Assembly (NCBI RefSeq): GCF_026385475.1
Contig: NZ_JANIDW010000001.1
Location: 496,001 to 560,000 of the forward strand
Length of the DNA stretch: 64,000 nt
DNA from: Bombella saccharophila
Lineage (GTDB): Bacteria > Pseudomonadota > Alphaproteobacteria > Acetobacterales > Acetobacteraceae
Reading direction: 5' to 3'
In this document: piece by piece, positions 9,316 to 18,341 of the stretch
Position numbering within the stretch: the first letter of the stretch is position 1
Layout: the number at the start of each line of letters is the position of its first letter
Notes under the pieces: model-generated
What the model was told of the DNA's origin: nothing
The model's input: only the letters and a program-made list of their open reading frames with translations
Database searches by the model: none
Program-made: the position numbers and the translations under genes

Positions 9316-9743
9316 TTTTGAAGCTGCATTTCTCCTTCATGTAACGATGTTCTTCTGTTTCGTGTCCGACCTTCCGTAACTTTATGCCAGCCGTGCAAAC
9401 CAGCGGACACGTTGTGTCCGCTAGCTTGCAAACTGGTCAGGAGGAGAGCAAAGCTCTCCCCCGTGAACCCCCTCTTGATGTCAGAATTGGGGGGAAGCAG
9501 AATGTCCGCTGCCGGACGCGGTAAGCAAGAAGCTGCCATCACATGCACGATGCGTGGGACCGCCATGCGCCCCCAACACCGCCGCTCTTTATCATGGGTC
9601 ACGCACGCTAAAGCAGGCATTGCTACGGCATGAAAGTATCTGTGGCCATCTTGGCGGCTCAGCTGTCGACGTTCATCCATTCATGGCGCAACCTGCGAGC
9701 GGACGCTTGTCCGCCTGCCGATGCTCTGCGTACCTGCAGAAGG
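9316..9743. other. Gene-free stretch with a double-hairpin element
   Basis: Between the second recombinase and the caspase-like gene. The left part holds the two-hairpin element described separately; the rest (9474-9743) has only short open frames with no family features. I see no credible gene. Confidence 0.6.
9386..9473 (-). repeat. Double-hairpin element, copy D (diverged)
   Basis: Read on the minus strand it begins AGGGGGTTCACGGGGG, then a hairpin (GGAGAGC TTT GCTCTCC), then a longer inverted repeat with 16-nt arms (GCAAGCTAGCGGACAC, loop AAC, and its near-complement), then GGCTGGC. Same order of parts as copies A, B and C but different arm sequences. It lies 70 bp after the stop of the second recombinase, in the same relative orientation as the copies after the other recombinases. 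Confidence 0.65.
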
Positions 9744-10856
9744 TTAGCTTCGCTGCGACATTTGTGTCAGCGCGAGGTGGTGAGGGAAATCCTGAAGGAC
9801 TGCTTGAACTAGGGAGCTCTGACTAATATGGGCACCGCCACCACCCCGTTGAAGGGTTTGAATCGCTGCGAACCAGCTGGCACGTCCCGTGCCGGTCAGA
9901 CGAAGACGGGAAACATCACCGCCCGCGCGCGCCCAGATTTCTTGATCTAGAGGGCCTGCCGGGTACAGGTCGGCGAGTATGTTCTCAAGCTCCCGCCAGA
10001 TGCCGCCAGATACGGCGGGGTTCTGATGGGCGGCTATGCCCTTGGCGCCTCCTCGATCGAGCGCGACGGGAAAGTTGTCTTCCAGATCGCTTGCCTTGAA
10101 GATCGGGTGCTGCCGTCCCGGTGCTGCGCCACGGACCTTCTCGGCAACGTAGTTGAAAATCTCGAAGATGCGGATCAACCCGTCGCCATGTGTGCGTGCC
10201 GCGCCTCGCAAGGCGCCCACGAGGTGCTCGGTGAAAAGGCTGTTGCTCGCGCCTGCGAGCACGAGCGAGGTTTCGGATGCTCGCGACGATGCGATCAGGA
10301 CGCGACCGGTCCCTTGCGCCAATCGGTCCAACGACTTTTCGCTGAAGCCAAGATCAGCGATGCTCCCGACTGCCTTGAAGCTACCGGCTCCACCGGAATG
10401 ACAAGCGTCGATAACGACGACGAGGCGTTGAGCTTTGATGCCGGCCAGCAGAGAAGATAACTCGGTCTCCAGCAGAACGGTCGCCGATACATTGCCCGGA
10501 TCGCAATCGACTGGAATCAGCGCGCTCTCAGGACCGTTTGGATCGTCAAGGCGAGCGCCGTGCCCAGAGAAGAAGATCATGACCGTATCGTCAGGCTTGG
10601 CGCGGCTGGCGAGCGCGCTGAGTTCGCGACGGATCGCTTCAAGCGTGGCTTCGCTGTCAAGTAGCGTCGTTACGTTCTTTGGGTCGTAGCCGCAATGCGC
10701 AGGTGAGGTCAGGACGGCGCTCACCTCGCGGGCGTCATTGATCACCGCAGGGGGCAATGGCGATACCTTGGGGTAGGCCGCGATGGCCACTAACAAGGCG
10801 TGCCCATTCGAGAAGCCGGCCTTTTCGATTGGCTTAGGTCGATTATCGTCGTTCAT
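9744..10856 (-). CDS. Caspase-like peptidase (C14) with C-terminal EAD1-type domain
   Basis: A 370-residue soluble protein. Residues 15 to about 270 form a caspase/metacaspase-like cysteine peptidase: the catalytic His is in FFSGHG (about His99) and the catalytic Cys in VVVIDACHSGG (about Cys152), with ALIPVD between them. Residues about 285-365 form a small helical domain (LENILADLYPAGPLDQEIW, then TGTGRASWFAAIQTLQRGGG) matching the end of the next protein; it corresponds to the effector-associated domain 1 type. Such paired domains are thought to bind each other, so this peptidase is the likely effector, recruited and released by the GAP1 hub to kill or arrest an infected cell. Last gene of a five-gene operon, 18 nt after GAP1. 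Confidence 0.88.
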   Translation of the reverse strand: MNDDNRPKPIEKAGFSNGHALLVAIAAYPKVSPLPPAVINDAREVSAVLTSPAHCGYDPKNVTTLLDSEATLEAIRRELSALASRAKPDDTVMIFFSGHGARLDDPNGPESALIPVDCDPGNVSATVLLETELSSLLAGIKAQRLVVVIDACHSGGAGSFKAVGSIADLGFSEKSLDRLAQGTGRVLIASSRASETSLVLAGASNSLFTEHLVGALRGAARTHGDGLIRIFEIFNYVAEKVRGAAPGRQHPIFKASDLEDNFPVALDRGGAKGIAAHQNPAVSGGIWRELENILADLYPAGPLDQEIWARAGGDVSRLRLTGTGRASWFAAIQTLQRGGGGAHISQSSLVQAVLQDFPHHLALTQMSQRS

Positions 10857-10874
10857 AGTCGCACTCGCAGCATA

Positions 10875-13361
10875 TTACCGGTAACCCTTTCCGAGATCGG
10901 GATCGCTGGCGAGATAGCGAACTTGATCACTGTGGGGAAAATCCCGCCTCATCTCATCGAGCAGTTGAGCTGGTCGAGGTCCTCCGCCTCGCCTCATTTG
11001 CCCGATCGCATCCCGCCACCGGGACCGCCCGCTACCGAAGCTCTGCAGGTCCGCGTCTCGTCCTCCGGCTCGACCCCAGATTTCGTTGTAATCGGGCCCA
11101 TTTGGGTAGAGGTCGGCGGCAAGGTCCTCTAGGACTGTCCACTTTTCCTCGTAGGAAACCGCCGATAGCCCGAGCGTCCACCGCGTGAAGGTGCTTATCA
11201 TATCATGGCACACCCGGAGCACCGGTTTAACGTCGTCGCGCCCCATGCGCGCGAGGTGGACCAACTCATCGACGGCGCGGCGCCAGCAGCGGTCAAGGAT
11301 CAGGCGACCGAGCATCTCCGCATCACCCGACGGCAGCGACAGCCGTGCCGTCGCCCAAGTCTGCAGCCAGCGGAGGAAGCGGTGCTCGTCGATCCTGGGC
11401 AGGGCGGAGACGATCCGGACGCTGGTGCCGACGCCGGTCGGCACCAGCGTCCGCAGTGTGCTGTCTAAGCGATCACCTGCGAGGATTGCGGCTTCAAGTT
11501 GCGGGTCCGGTGCGTGGGCGACGTCACCCGTCGAGGCGCGATCGAGCCAGCCGCCGGCTGTGGCTTTCAGGAGGTTGGTCCGGGTGGGATCCGCGAGCCG
11601 CGGCCAGACCTCGGCGCGACGGGCATAGCCGCTCAGGTCAGCCAAGGGGCTCTTGGCGAGTGCCGTGATCAGCTCTGGATCAACGGTGCCCCCATCGAGG
11701 TGTTTCTCAACAACCGAAATAAAGGAGCGCTGCGGGTTGGTTGGCCCCCGCCATGCTTCGGCGTTGGCGGCAAGGGCCTGAGCCCAAAGCTGCTGCGCCG
11801 GCAGGGTTCTGAAATCGACATCCTTCAAGAGCTGGGGCTTTCGCGCGACCTCCTCGGCCGCGATGTGTAGGATGCGCGGGTCAGCCGTTTCGAGCGCTAT
11901 CGCGAGCGACTGCGCCGGCGTAGCCGGCCGCAACGCGGCTCTGAGCCCGTCGAGGTTGCCCGGATCGGCATCGACGGAGAGCTGTTGGCGGACTGCCTCG
12001 CTTGGCGAGAGGCTCGCACCGGCGGCAGACCCGTGTAGGCGAAGCCATCCCTTCATGAGCGCGATGCCCTTCACCGCTTTGCCGGCGTCGTAACTGATCT
12101 TACGAGGTACGGCGTCAGACAGTCGAGCTTCTAAACCCCCGTCCTGCGGGAGGTGGTCGACCAGCGCTTTCAGCGTAGCAGGTCGAGTCTCAGCCCAACG
12201 CCAGAACGCCGCCGAAAACCCAAACGAAGTCGAGCGCGCGGCGGCAACGACTCCCGCGAGGACCGCCCTGCGCCACGGTTCCACCGCGGTCGTGGCCGAA
12301 AGGGCGTCGTCGATCGCGGACAGCATGACCGGATCTTCAGCTTGTAGGAACTTGTTTGCGACCGCCCAGGATTCGAGGCCTGTCCATAGCGTGCTCGCCG
12401 CCGGGAGTCCCGTTGTGCTCAGGTTTCTGAGCAGGAGGGTGTCCGCCACGGCGGCGCCCTGCAGTCTCGAGGCGAGCCTCTCGACCAGCTTTGCCTTGCC
12501 CGCCGTACCCATGGTGGGATCGGGCGAGAGGCGCTCGACGAGCCGAAGGACGGCTACGCAGTCGTCGAAGCTCGGGCTCGAGGAGGAGCCGAGCTCAAAG
12601 GCGCGCTCAAGCAGGGGCAAGTCCGTGAAGCGGTCCAGTCGCGCCCCGATTTCGTGGGCGAAAGCGAGGATAGGCTCAGCCTCCGCGCCTCCGCTCAAGA
12701 TCGCAGTCGAGCGTGACACAGGGGCCGAACCAGAGGTCCCGATGATACGATGACCCGTCCAGCGGGCCGCCAATGCGGTGGGTGTGCAGATGAGCGACGG
12801 CTGGGGCATATCGACCACATCATGCGGACCGAAGCTCAGCCGAAACGCGAACCGGGCGCGGAGTTCGGGCCAAAGGTGGAACCACAAGGCGACGGCTAAA
12901 TCTTCAAACCCTTGAACGCCGACCCGCACCACGGGCCCGGTTCCCCTGGTAGTCAGGGCTTCGGCTGCCGGTTTCAAGTCCGTGGCCGTGGGCGCCGCAA
13001 GGGTAGACGTGGGCACGTTGCACCCTTCAAGCGCATCGGGCGGCTTAGGCGCTGCGATCAGCAGCGCGATAAGTGGCCGCAGGTCAGTCGTCGTTGTCAT
13101 TTCCCTGAGGGGTGCGATGACAGCATGGGAGAGGACCATCCCGGCCCGGGATGCCGTCGGGTCGGCGAAGGTGCGGGCAAGCACGTAGCGGTCGCCGTGC
13201 GGGAAGCCGCTGACGAAGGGCGACCACTTCACCCCGGGAGGCGCTGTGTCGGGCAGGTCGAGGCGCGACGCCAGCTCGGCGGGAACGCGGCTGCGGTCGC
13301 TGACCAGCCGCAAAGCATGCCCGCCGCGCACCTCACCGTATATCGCCTGCTCGACTCTCAT
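10875..13361 (-). CDS. GAP1-type GTPase-associated hub protein with EAD1-type domain
   Basis: A large soluble protein of 828 residues. The N-terminus (EQAIYGEVRGGHALRLVSDR, then SPFVSGFPHGDRYVLARTF and GMVLSHAVIAP) matches the GAP1 N-terminal domain known from GTPase-associated conflict systems; a long Leu/Ala-rich helical middle follows. The last 89 residues (VLEDLAADLYPNGPDYNEIW, FGSGRSRWRDAIGQMRRGGG) are homologous to the C-terminal domain of the caspase-like partner. Family knowledge suggests a hub between the two GTPases and the effector. It follows the small GTPase gene by 18 nt. High GC, unlike the core genes. Confidence 0.82.
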   Translation of the reverse strand: MRVEQAIYGEVRGGHALRLVSDRSRVPAELASRLDLPDTAPPGVKWSPFVSGFPHGDRYVLARTFADPTASRAGMVLSHAVIAPLREMTTTTDLRPLIALLIAAPKPPDALEGCNVPTSTLAAPTATDLKPAAEALTTRGTGPVVRVGVQGFEDLAVALWFHLWPELRARFAFRLSFGPHDVVDMPQPSLICTPTALAARWTGHRIIGTSGSAPVSRSTAILSGGAEAEPILAFAHEIGARLDRFTDLPLLERAFELGSSSSPSFDDCVAVLRLVERLSPDPTMGTAGKAKLVERLASRLQGAAVADTLLLRNLSTTGLPAASTLWTGLESWAVANKFLQAEDPVMLSAIDDALSATTAVEPWRRAVLAGVVAAARSTSFGFSAAFWRWAETRPATLKALVDHLPQDGGLEARLSDAVPRKISYDAGKAVKGIALMKGWLRLHGSAAGASLSPSEAVRQQLSVDADPGNLDGLRAALRPATPAQSLAIALETADPRILHIAAEEVARKPQLLKDVDFRTLPAQQLWAQALAANAEAWRGPTNPQRSFISVVEKHLDGGTVDPELITALAKSPLADLSGYARRAEVWPRLADPTRTNLLKATAGGWLDRASTGDVAHAPDPQLEAAILAGDRLDSTLRTLVPTGVGTSVRIVSALPRIDEHRFLRWLQTWATARLSLPSGDAEMLGRLILDRCWRRAVDELVHLARMGRDDVKPVLRVCHDMISTFTRWTLGLSAVSYEEKWTVLEDLAADLYPNGPDYNEIWGRAGGRDADLQSFGSGRSRWRDAIGQMRRGGGPRPAQLLDEMRRDFPHSDQVRYLASDPDLGKGYR

Positions 13362-13379
13362 AAACGCCGACCTTCTGTC

Positions 13380-14213
13380 TCAGAGGGTGTTAGTTAAGAG
13401 GCGCTGGATCGGCGACGTGAGGTCCGTGGAGCGCTGGCCGCCCGGAAGAACGACGTAGCCGAATTGCTCGGGACCGCGGGCCGCGTAATCTATATCTGGA
13501 TTACGGGGATTGAGTGGCCGCTCCAACGCTGACAGGCCGAGCACGCTCGGTTCGGCCCATACGCTATGCACGAAGCTCGAAAACATGGGGAGCCGCTGAT
13601 CCAGGACCACGGCGGGCTGCTCATCGGTGCCTAACTCGTCCCAGCAGCTCAGGAGAACGCACATGCGGGGGCTCTCCAACGGCTTCGTGCTGATCGCGCC
13701 CCGGATGTAGAGGAGCATCTGGAGCAATTCTATCAGTCGAGCCTGGTCCGAGACCTGAACCTCGCGATTTTCAACGTCGGCGCCTTTCAGCGTTTTCAGC
13801 GGACGCGAGAAGATGTCCTCGCTCACACGCGTTTGCTGCAGCCGAACCAACAGAAGCCAGGCAGGTGCGCCGACGACGCGGGCGCGCCAAGCCGCAGGGA
13901 TGCGGCGCGTCGACGATATAGTCTTGATCTGCTCGCCGCCGTAGTCGGGCCAGACGAGCTCCGCCTTGCGACCGCTGACGTCCGCGATCGGCCAGATGCT
14001 GTCGACATAGGTGGTGGTGGGCGTGTGGCCGGCCGCCATACCTTCGTTCAGGCTCTCCAGCGCGGCCTCGAACGGCTCCAGGTTGGTGGCCGCTCCGTCC
14101 ATCCGCAGTTGGCCGTCACCTTTCATCAGCCGCTTCAGGAGCTGCGCGCCGTAGTGCGTCTTGCCGACGCCCGACTCGCCGATGAGCAGGATGGATCTGT
14201 CGCTGGCACTCAT
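13380..14213 (-). CDS. P-loop GTPase of the DO-GTPase1 type
   Basis: A 277-residue TRAFAC-like NTPase. Walker A is LLIGESGVGKTHYG (about residues 10-20), the switch/Walker B region is ELVWPDYGGEQIK, and CVLLSCWDELG takes the place of the NKxD specificity motif. This matches the first of the two GTPases that co-occur with GASH and GAP1 in conflict systems. The ATG at 14213 is preferred (GAGG five nt upstream); a GTG at 14219 overlaps the previous stop. Probably the regulatory switch that senses a trigger and acts on GAP1. Confidence 0.8.
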   Translation of the reverse strand: MSASDRSILLIGESGVGKTHYGAQLLKRLMKGDGQLRMDGAATNLEPFEAALESLNEGMAAGHTPTTTYVDSIWPIADVSGRKAELVWPDYGGEQIKTISSTRRIPAAWRARVVGAPAWLLLVRLQQTRVSEDIFSRPLKTLKGADVENREVQVSDQARLIELLQMLLYIRGAISTKPLESPRMCVLLSCWDELGTDEQPAVVLDQRLPMFSSFVHSVWAEPSVLGLSALERPLNPRNPDIDYAARGPEQFGYVVLPGGQRSTDLTSPIQRLLTNTL

Positions 14214-14215
14214 GA

Positions 14216-15166
14216 TCACCTCGCGCCGAACATGAAGACGGGATCAGCACTTGAAGCCTCGATGGGCGGCAAGGACACGCGCTCGCGCCGAATCTCGAGC
14301 GTCCAGTCCAGGAGCTCGAGAAGACCTTGACCCGTGTCGGAGGTGTCGTCCGCGCTGGCCGCGATGCTAACCGAGAACTCACGAGCGTCCGGCATAGGGC
14401 CGAGCACGGCATCACGGACGGCCTTCTCCATCTCGGGCGCCACTGCGACGTCCGACTTGGTCCAGACGAGCGCCACCGGACGCCCTGCGCGTTCGGCAGC
14501 CAAGCGGCGCGCCAAAATTTGGAGCGATCCGCGGGCCGAACCCATGTTTGGGCCAGAAAGAGCTTCGCGATCCGCGATGAGCAAGAAGAGGTCAGCGTGC
14601 GCCGCGACCCAGCGAGCGCCTTCACCTTCGACAGCCTCGCGGTTGACTGCCCATTTCTGGAACCACTCACCGGGAGCGTCGGTGAACATGTAGCCGCGAA
14701 CCTCCCCGTTCGCGGTCCTGAACGCGAGGTGGAGGAGACCGGGCGCTCGGCCACTGCGACTGGTCGTGTGCGGCGGAAAGCTGATCTGCTGCCCGGGTGT
14801 CCAACGTAGCGCGCTTGCCACGGCTTCCCATCCGGTAAGCGAGTAGGAGCCCGCAAAACGACGCTGATGGAAACCACTCAGACCGCGGCCGATGAGCAGG
14901 TACCAAGCAGCCAGCAAGGTGGTCTTCCCCGCATTTTGCGGCCCTACGATGCCGACGACTAACGGCTTTGTTCGCCCGGCGACGAAGCCGAGGTCAACCA
15001 GACCGATGGCGCTTCCTGACCAAGGGAGCGGAAGTTCGTCGGTTTTCGTTTCACCCTGCGCTGCCCCGTCCCGGTGCTTCCACTCTGGGCATTTGGCGTG
15101 ATCCAAAAAACCTAGGTCGCAGGTGCTTTCGGGCGCGAAGCACGTAAGTCGAGAGCACTCGGTCAT
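14216..15166 (-). CDS. P-loop GTPase of the DO-GTPase2 type with N-terminal Cys cluster
   Basis: A 316-residue GTPase. The N-terminal 30 residues hold four cysteines (in TECSRLTCFAPESTCDLG and HAKCPEW), likely a small zinc-binding module. The GTPase core follows: Walker A VGIVGPQNAGKTTLLAAW, Walker B FTDAPGEW, and LVWTKSDV as the NKxD-like motif. The ATG shares one base with the stop of the GASH gene (TGATG), so the two are translationally coupled. Together with the next gene it forms the double-GTPase pair of the system. Confidence 0.82.
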   Translation of the reverse strand: MTECSRLTCFAPESTCDLGFLDHAKCPEWKHRDGAAQGETKTDELPLPWSGSAIGLVDLGFVAGRTKPLVVGIVGPQNAGKTTLLAAWYLLIGRGLSGFHQRRFAGSYSLTGWEAVASALRWTPGQQISFPPHTTSRSGRAPGLLHLAFRTANGEVRGYMFTDAPGEWFQKWAVNREAVEGEGARWVAAHADLFLLIADREALSGPNMGSARGSLQILARRLAAERAGRPVALVWTKSDVAVAPEMEKAVRDAVLGPMPDAREFSVSIAASADDTSDTGQGLLELLDWTLEIRRERVSLPPIEASSADPVFMFGAR

Positions 15167-16482
15167 CAAGATTTATGCCCTTGCTTCTTGGCCTCCGCCC
15201 CCTCTTGTGCTGCACGAGCGGCCTGCAACTCTCTGAAGAGCCACGTCGCCCACCCAGGCACGGTCAGCGGCGTTGCTGCCGGAACGCCGACGTGCGCACG
15301 AAAGCCGTCATCGTCGAGGGTCGAGCGGCCGGAGCCGTGTCCGAGGAGCGCCAATACCGGCCCACGGCCTGTCAGGTCCTGAACGAGCTGCGCCGCGGCT
15401 TCCCGCAACGGCGTGAGCTCAGGAGAAGCCATGGCCTCTTCCAAAAGGCTGCGGATTGGCCGCCCTTCGGCGGGATCGAGCGAAGGTAGGGTCAGGACCG
15501 CCTCATGAAGGAAGGCGGCGACGCTGGCCGGCGAAAAGGTCGGCACCTGCTGATGCAAGTCGAACGCCATCAACGCCGCTGCGGTCGACGTCGGCATCCC
15601 ACGATAGCTTACGCGAGCGCTTGGTGAGTAAAGGGTCTCTTTCCACCAGATCAGGTCCGTCCGCCGCTGAAGGCCAGCCGTGCCGCCGGTCACCGCTTGC
15701 AATGCGGCTTCCACATGCGTCGTCACGGCTTGAGCAAGGCCCTTCAAGGGACCGGACAGGTCGATCGGTTCGACATTCGCTTCCTTGCCGAGCGCATCCA
15801 CCGTGTTGGCGATGGCAGCGGCCAAGCGGGTGCTGAACTCCTGGGCCCAATTCTGCGGGTTGCTGTTGGGCCAGTGTGGGTTGGCCCCGGTCGCAGTGTA
15901 TGGACCGGCAGCCGCCAGAATCTGATTCGTGAGCGCCTCCTTATCGACGCTTCCAAACGTCGCCCCCGTGGAGACGGCTTTAGGAGCTTCAAAGGACATG
16001 GCTGGAACGGTGATCGAAGACGGCGTCGCCCATTCTGCTTCGGCTCGCGCGTCGACGCGTCGCTCGATGTTTGCCACCACATCGGTCCAAATCGCGCGCT
16101 CGTTGCCGGCCTCCATGAAAGGCAAGGCATTTCGGGCGGAGGTCACGAAAGCGACGCCGATCGTGTCATCCCCATCAGCTGCATGGACAAGAGCGTCGAG
16201 CAGTATCGCCCGGATCACGGCCACGGGCGTGCCCGAGAAAGTGTTGACGTAGGTGGCCCAGCGCTTCTGGAGCGCTTCGACTACCTTCTTGATGACCGGG
16301 TCATCTGCAGGAGCCTCCGGGTCGAAGGCGATGAGGGCGAACGCCGCGGCCATGGACGGTGTTTTCTTGAGGGTAGCCCCGAGGTCGGCCGCTGTTTCTT
16401 TCAGCCGGTCAAACTTGGAGTCGTCACCACCTACGTTGATAAGACCGGCCCCAAGGAAACGTATCAGAATATCGGTAGCCAC
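15166..16482 (-). CDS. GASH: GTPase-associated all-helical protein
   Basis: First gene of the operon, 438 residues, predicted almost wholly alpha-helical, with no membrane segment or enzymatic motif. Sequence traits matching the GASH family: the N-terminal LIRFLGAGLINVGGDDSKF, the central LQRRTDLIWWKETLYSPS and YRGMPTSTAAALMAFDLHQQ, and a long helical C-terminus. Start is GTG with GGGGGAA upstream. In related loci GASH always accompanies the paired GTPases and GAP1; it may be a sensor or scaffold, but no activity is known to me. Confidence 0.82.
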   Translation of the reverse strand: MATDILIRFLGAGLINVGGDDSKFDRLKETAADLGATLKKTPSMAAAFALIAFDPEAPADDPVIKKVVEALQKRWATYVNTFSGTPVAVIRAILLDALVHAADGDDTIGVAFVTSARNALPFMEAGNERAIWTDVVANIERRVDARAEAEWATPSSITVPAMSFEAPKAVSTGATFGSVDKEALTNQILAAAGPYTATGANPHWPNSNPQNWAQEFSTRLAAAIANTVDALGKEANVEPIDLSGPLKGLAQAVTTHVEAALQAVTGGTAGLQRRTDLIWWKETLYSPSARVSYRGMPTSTAAALMAFDLHQQVPTFSPASVAAFLHEAVLTLPSLDPAEGRPIRSLLEEAMASPELTPLREAAAQLVQDLTGRGPVLALLGHGSGRSTLDDDGFRAHVGVPAATPLTVPGWATWLFRELQAARAAQEGAEAKKQGHKS

Positions 16483-16851
16483 GAATTCCCCCGCGAGTAT
16501 CTATGCCTCTCGGCCTTTTTCTGCGATTCAGACATATAATTTCGAAATATTTTAGGTCAATTTTTCCACGTTAGCTAGACACAAGCTTCGAGCACAAGGA
16601 TGAGGCTGCAATGTCTATCACGGGAGATGGCTGAAAGCGAACCAACGTTCCCGGCCCCAACTCGGTCAAGATAGACCGTGCTGCTTATGTCCGCTGTGCG
16701 GAAAGCTACTCACCGGCACGCATGCCCAAGTAGACGGCGTATGCAGTCATAGATGAAACCTTATTTTTCTGCGCTTTAGGGGGTCAACGGGGGAGGCACT
16801 CCCCCTTGCCAGATGCTCAATGGGTAGCCATTCGACACTGCTGGCTCCCTT
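16483..16851. other. Intergenic region between GASH and recombinase genes
   Basis: Holds the promoter region of the leftward GASH operon and, at its right end, double-hairpin element A. No open frame with family features was found. Confidence 0.55.
16778..16850 (+). repeat. Double-hairpin element, copy A (chimeric arms)
   Basis: Begins AGGGGGTCAACGGGGG, has a hairpin of G-run and C-run (GGGGGAGGCACTCCCCC), then GCTCAATGG-GTAG-CCATTCGAC, then CTGCTGGCTCC, abutting the stop codon of the next recombinase. The long inverted repeat is mismatched: its left arm equals the left arm of copy B and its right arm equals that of copy C. Confidence 0.8.
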
Positions 16852-18243
16852 TTAAAACGTTCCCTTTTTGAAGGCTGTTTCCGGGTAGCTTATTGCCTCC
16901 ACTGTTTGTTTGAGATTGGCTATTGAAATGCCGGTCAGATATGTGGTGGTGCCCTGACTTCTATGGCTCGCCTCGTGACCCAGAAGCTTATCTATCCAGA
17001 TTTCCCTGATGTCTGCGCTGGCGTTTCTCAGTTGTGTGGAAACGGTATGCCGGAAGGAATGAAAGGTAATTTCAGCTGGGAGGCCAAGGCGGGTCTTGAG
17101 TTGGGAGAAGGCCCTGCTCAATGTAGCCCCTCTGTCTTTCTGTTTAGACCCATCAAGGCCGGGTATGAGGTAATCGCTTTTGGTGTTGTCCTTGAGGGCC
17201 AGCACACCGGCCTCAATCAGCTTTGAATGCACTGGCAGAATACGAGTGCCAGCTTCGGTCTTCGGCGACCAGCCGTCTTTAGTATGGGGCCTGACCATAA
17301 AGCAGGGAACCTCCTCGATGGTTTGCAGGTCTTCTTTCCGTAACGTGCAAATCTCCCCCAGTCTCATGCCTGTATAGGCAGCGATAAGTGTCACGAGCCG
17401 GAAAGTGGGTTCAGGCACCAAGGCGCTATGCCATGAAGAAGAAGCCAGTAGTGCCAGTTCCTGTGGTGTCCAGCTTCGTCGCACAGTCTTGGGGGCACTC
17501 TCAAAGTGCCAGCCCGACCATGGGTTCTTTGTTACCAGTTCCCGTTGCACCAGTTGGTTCCATAAGGCGGACAGGCGGAGCATGTGGTTTTTCACGCTTT
17601 TATTGCTCAGGGTAGGGAGACCATCAGACTTGGCCCTCTGTGCCTCCTGTTGCAGCGTCAGACTGCTTTTGCCCTTGCCCAGTGTTGCGGGCAGGGCAAG
17701 AAGCAGGTCACGAAAGGCTCCGGCCTGACTGCCGCCTACGTCACTGACAGGCGCATCCCCAAAAGCCCTGATATAAAGGGCAACCGTTCTTTTGGTTGCA
17801 TCTCTAGTATCGGTGCTGGCCTTGGGGTTGCGCAAGACAAACTGCTCCAAGGCATCGGAGAGCATAAGAACGGACGGTTTCTTCTTCGTGCTTTGAGGCT
17901 TCCTGACCACTTTACCGGTCAGCTTCTCCCTCGGTTTGAGGCTTTTCCGTTTGGGGGTAGAGGTTGCCTCCTCTTCCTGAGCATTCTTCTCTGGTTCCAG
18001 CGTTACTGGGCTTTGGAAGGTGAGGAGAGAGGACAGTTCCTTGCCAGAGAACCGGCCTTGCATGGTTCTGGCTTTATGGAAGACTTCACCTGTACGGGCA
18101 TAGAGGGCAGCAGCCCGTTGGCGGGCCAGAAACTTGCTTTCGGTTTGCAGGGAGAGGGAGATTTCTGTTTTGCCAAGGCAGGCTTGCAGCACGACCGGAA
18201 CGGCACGGCGGAAGTGGTAATGAGAGCCGATAAGACGCAGCAT
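16852..18243 (-). CDS. Tyrosine recombinase with DUF6538-like N-terminus, copy 1
   Basis: A 463-residue site-specific recombinase. The N-terminus MLRLIGSHYHFRRAVP is the short beta module seen in DUF6538-type integrases. A basic linker (RKPQSTKKKP) leads to a core-binding domain and a catalytic domain with Arg in YTGMRLGEICTLRKEDLQ, HSFRHTVSTQLRN, LLGHEASHRSQG and the Tyr in TTTYLTGIS. I used ATG 18243 because the domain begins there. It is clearly paralogous to 25764-27137. An element of the double-hairpin family abuts its 3' end and a tRNA T-arm-like sequence lies about 100 bp before its start. Confidence 0.9.
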   Translation of the reverse strand: MLRLIGSHYHFRRAVPVVLQACLGKTEISLSLQTESKFLARQRAAALYARTGEVFHKARTMQGRFSGKELSSLLTFQSPVTLEPEKNAQEEEATSTPKRKSLKPREKLTGKVVRKPQSTKKKPSVLMLSDALEQFVLRNPKASTDTRDATKRTVALYIRAFGDAPVSDVGGSQAGAFRDLLLALPATLGKGKSSLTLQQEAQRAKSDGLPTLSNKSVKNHMLRLSALWNQLVQRELVTKNPWSGWHFESAPKTVRRSWTPQELALLASSSWHSALVPEPTFRLVTLIAAYTGMRLGEICTLRKEDLQTIEEVPCFMVRPHTKDGWSPKTEAGTRILPVHSKLIEAGVLALKDNTKSDYLIPGLDGSKQKDRGATLSRAFSQLKTRLGLPAEITFHSFRHTVSTQLRNASADIREIWIDKLLGHEASHRSQGTTTYLTGISIANLKQTVEAISYPETAFKKGTF

Positions 18244-18341
18244 GTGAGTTCCCAGACTGGGAAGACAACCGGGAAAGTCCCGTTCACCTATCACCATCCG
18301 GTTTTATGGCGTCTTTTCAAGGCTGTAGCGTAAAAGTCTGA

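Noticed and set aside
9412-9633. A 73-codon plus-strand frame after the second recombinase
   Set aside because: It runs through both hairpins of element D and shows no domain; a mob-gene remnant was considered but could not be supported.
11185-13397. Many long plus-strand open frames over the GAP1 and GTPase genes
   Set aside because: GC-rich DNA has few stops on the opposite strand; the minus-strand proteins carry clear motifs and tight spacing, the plus-strand ones do not.
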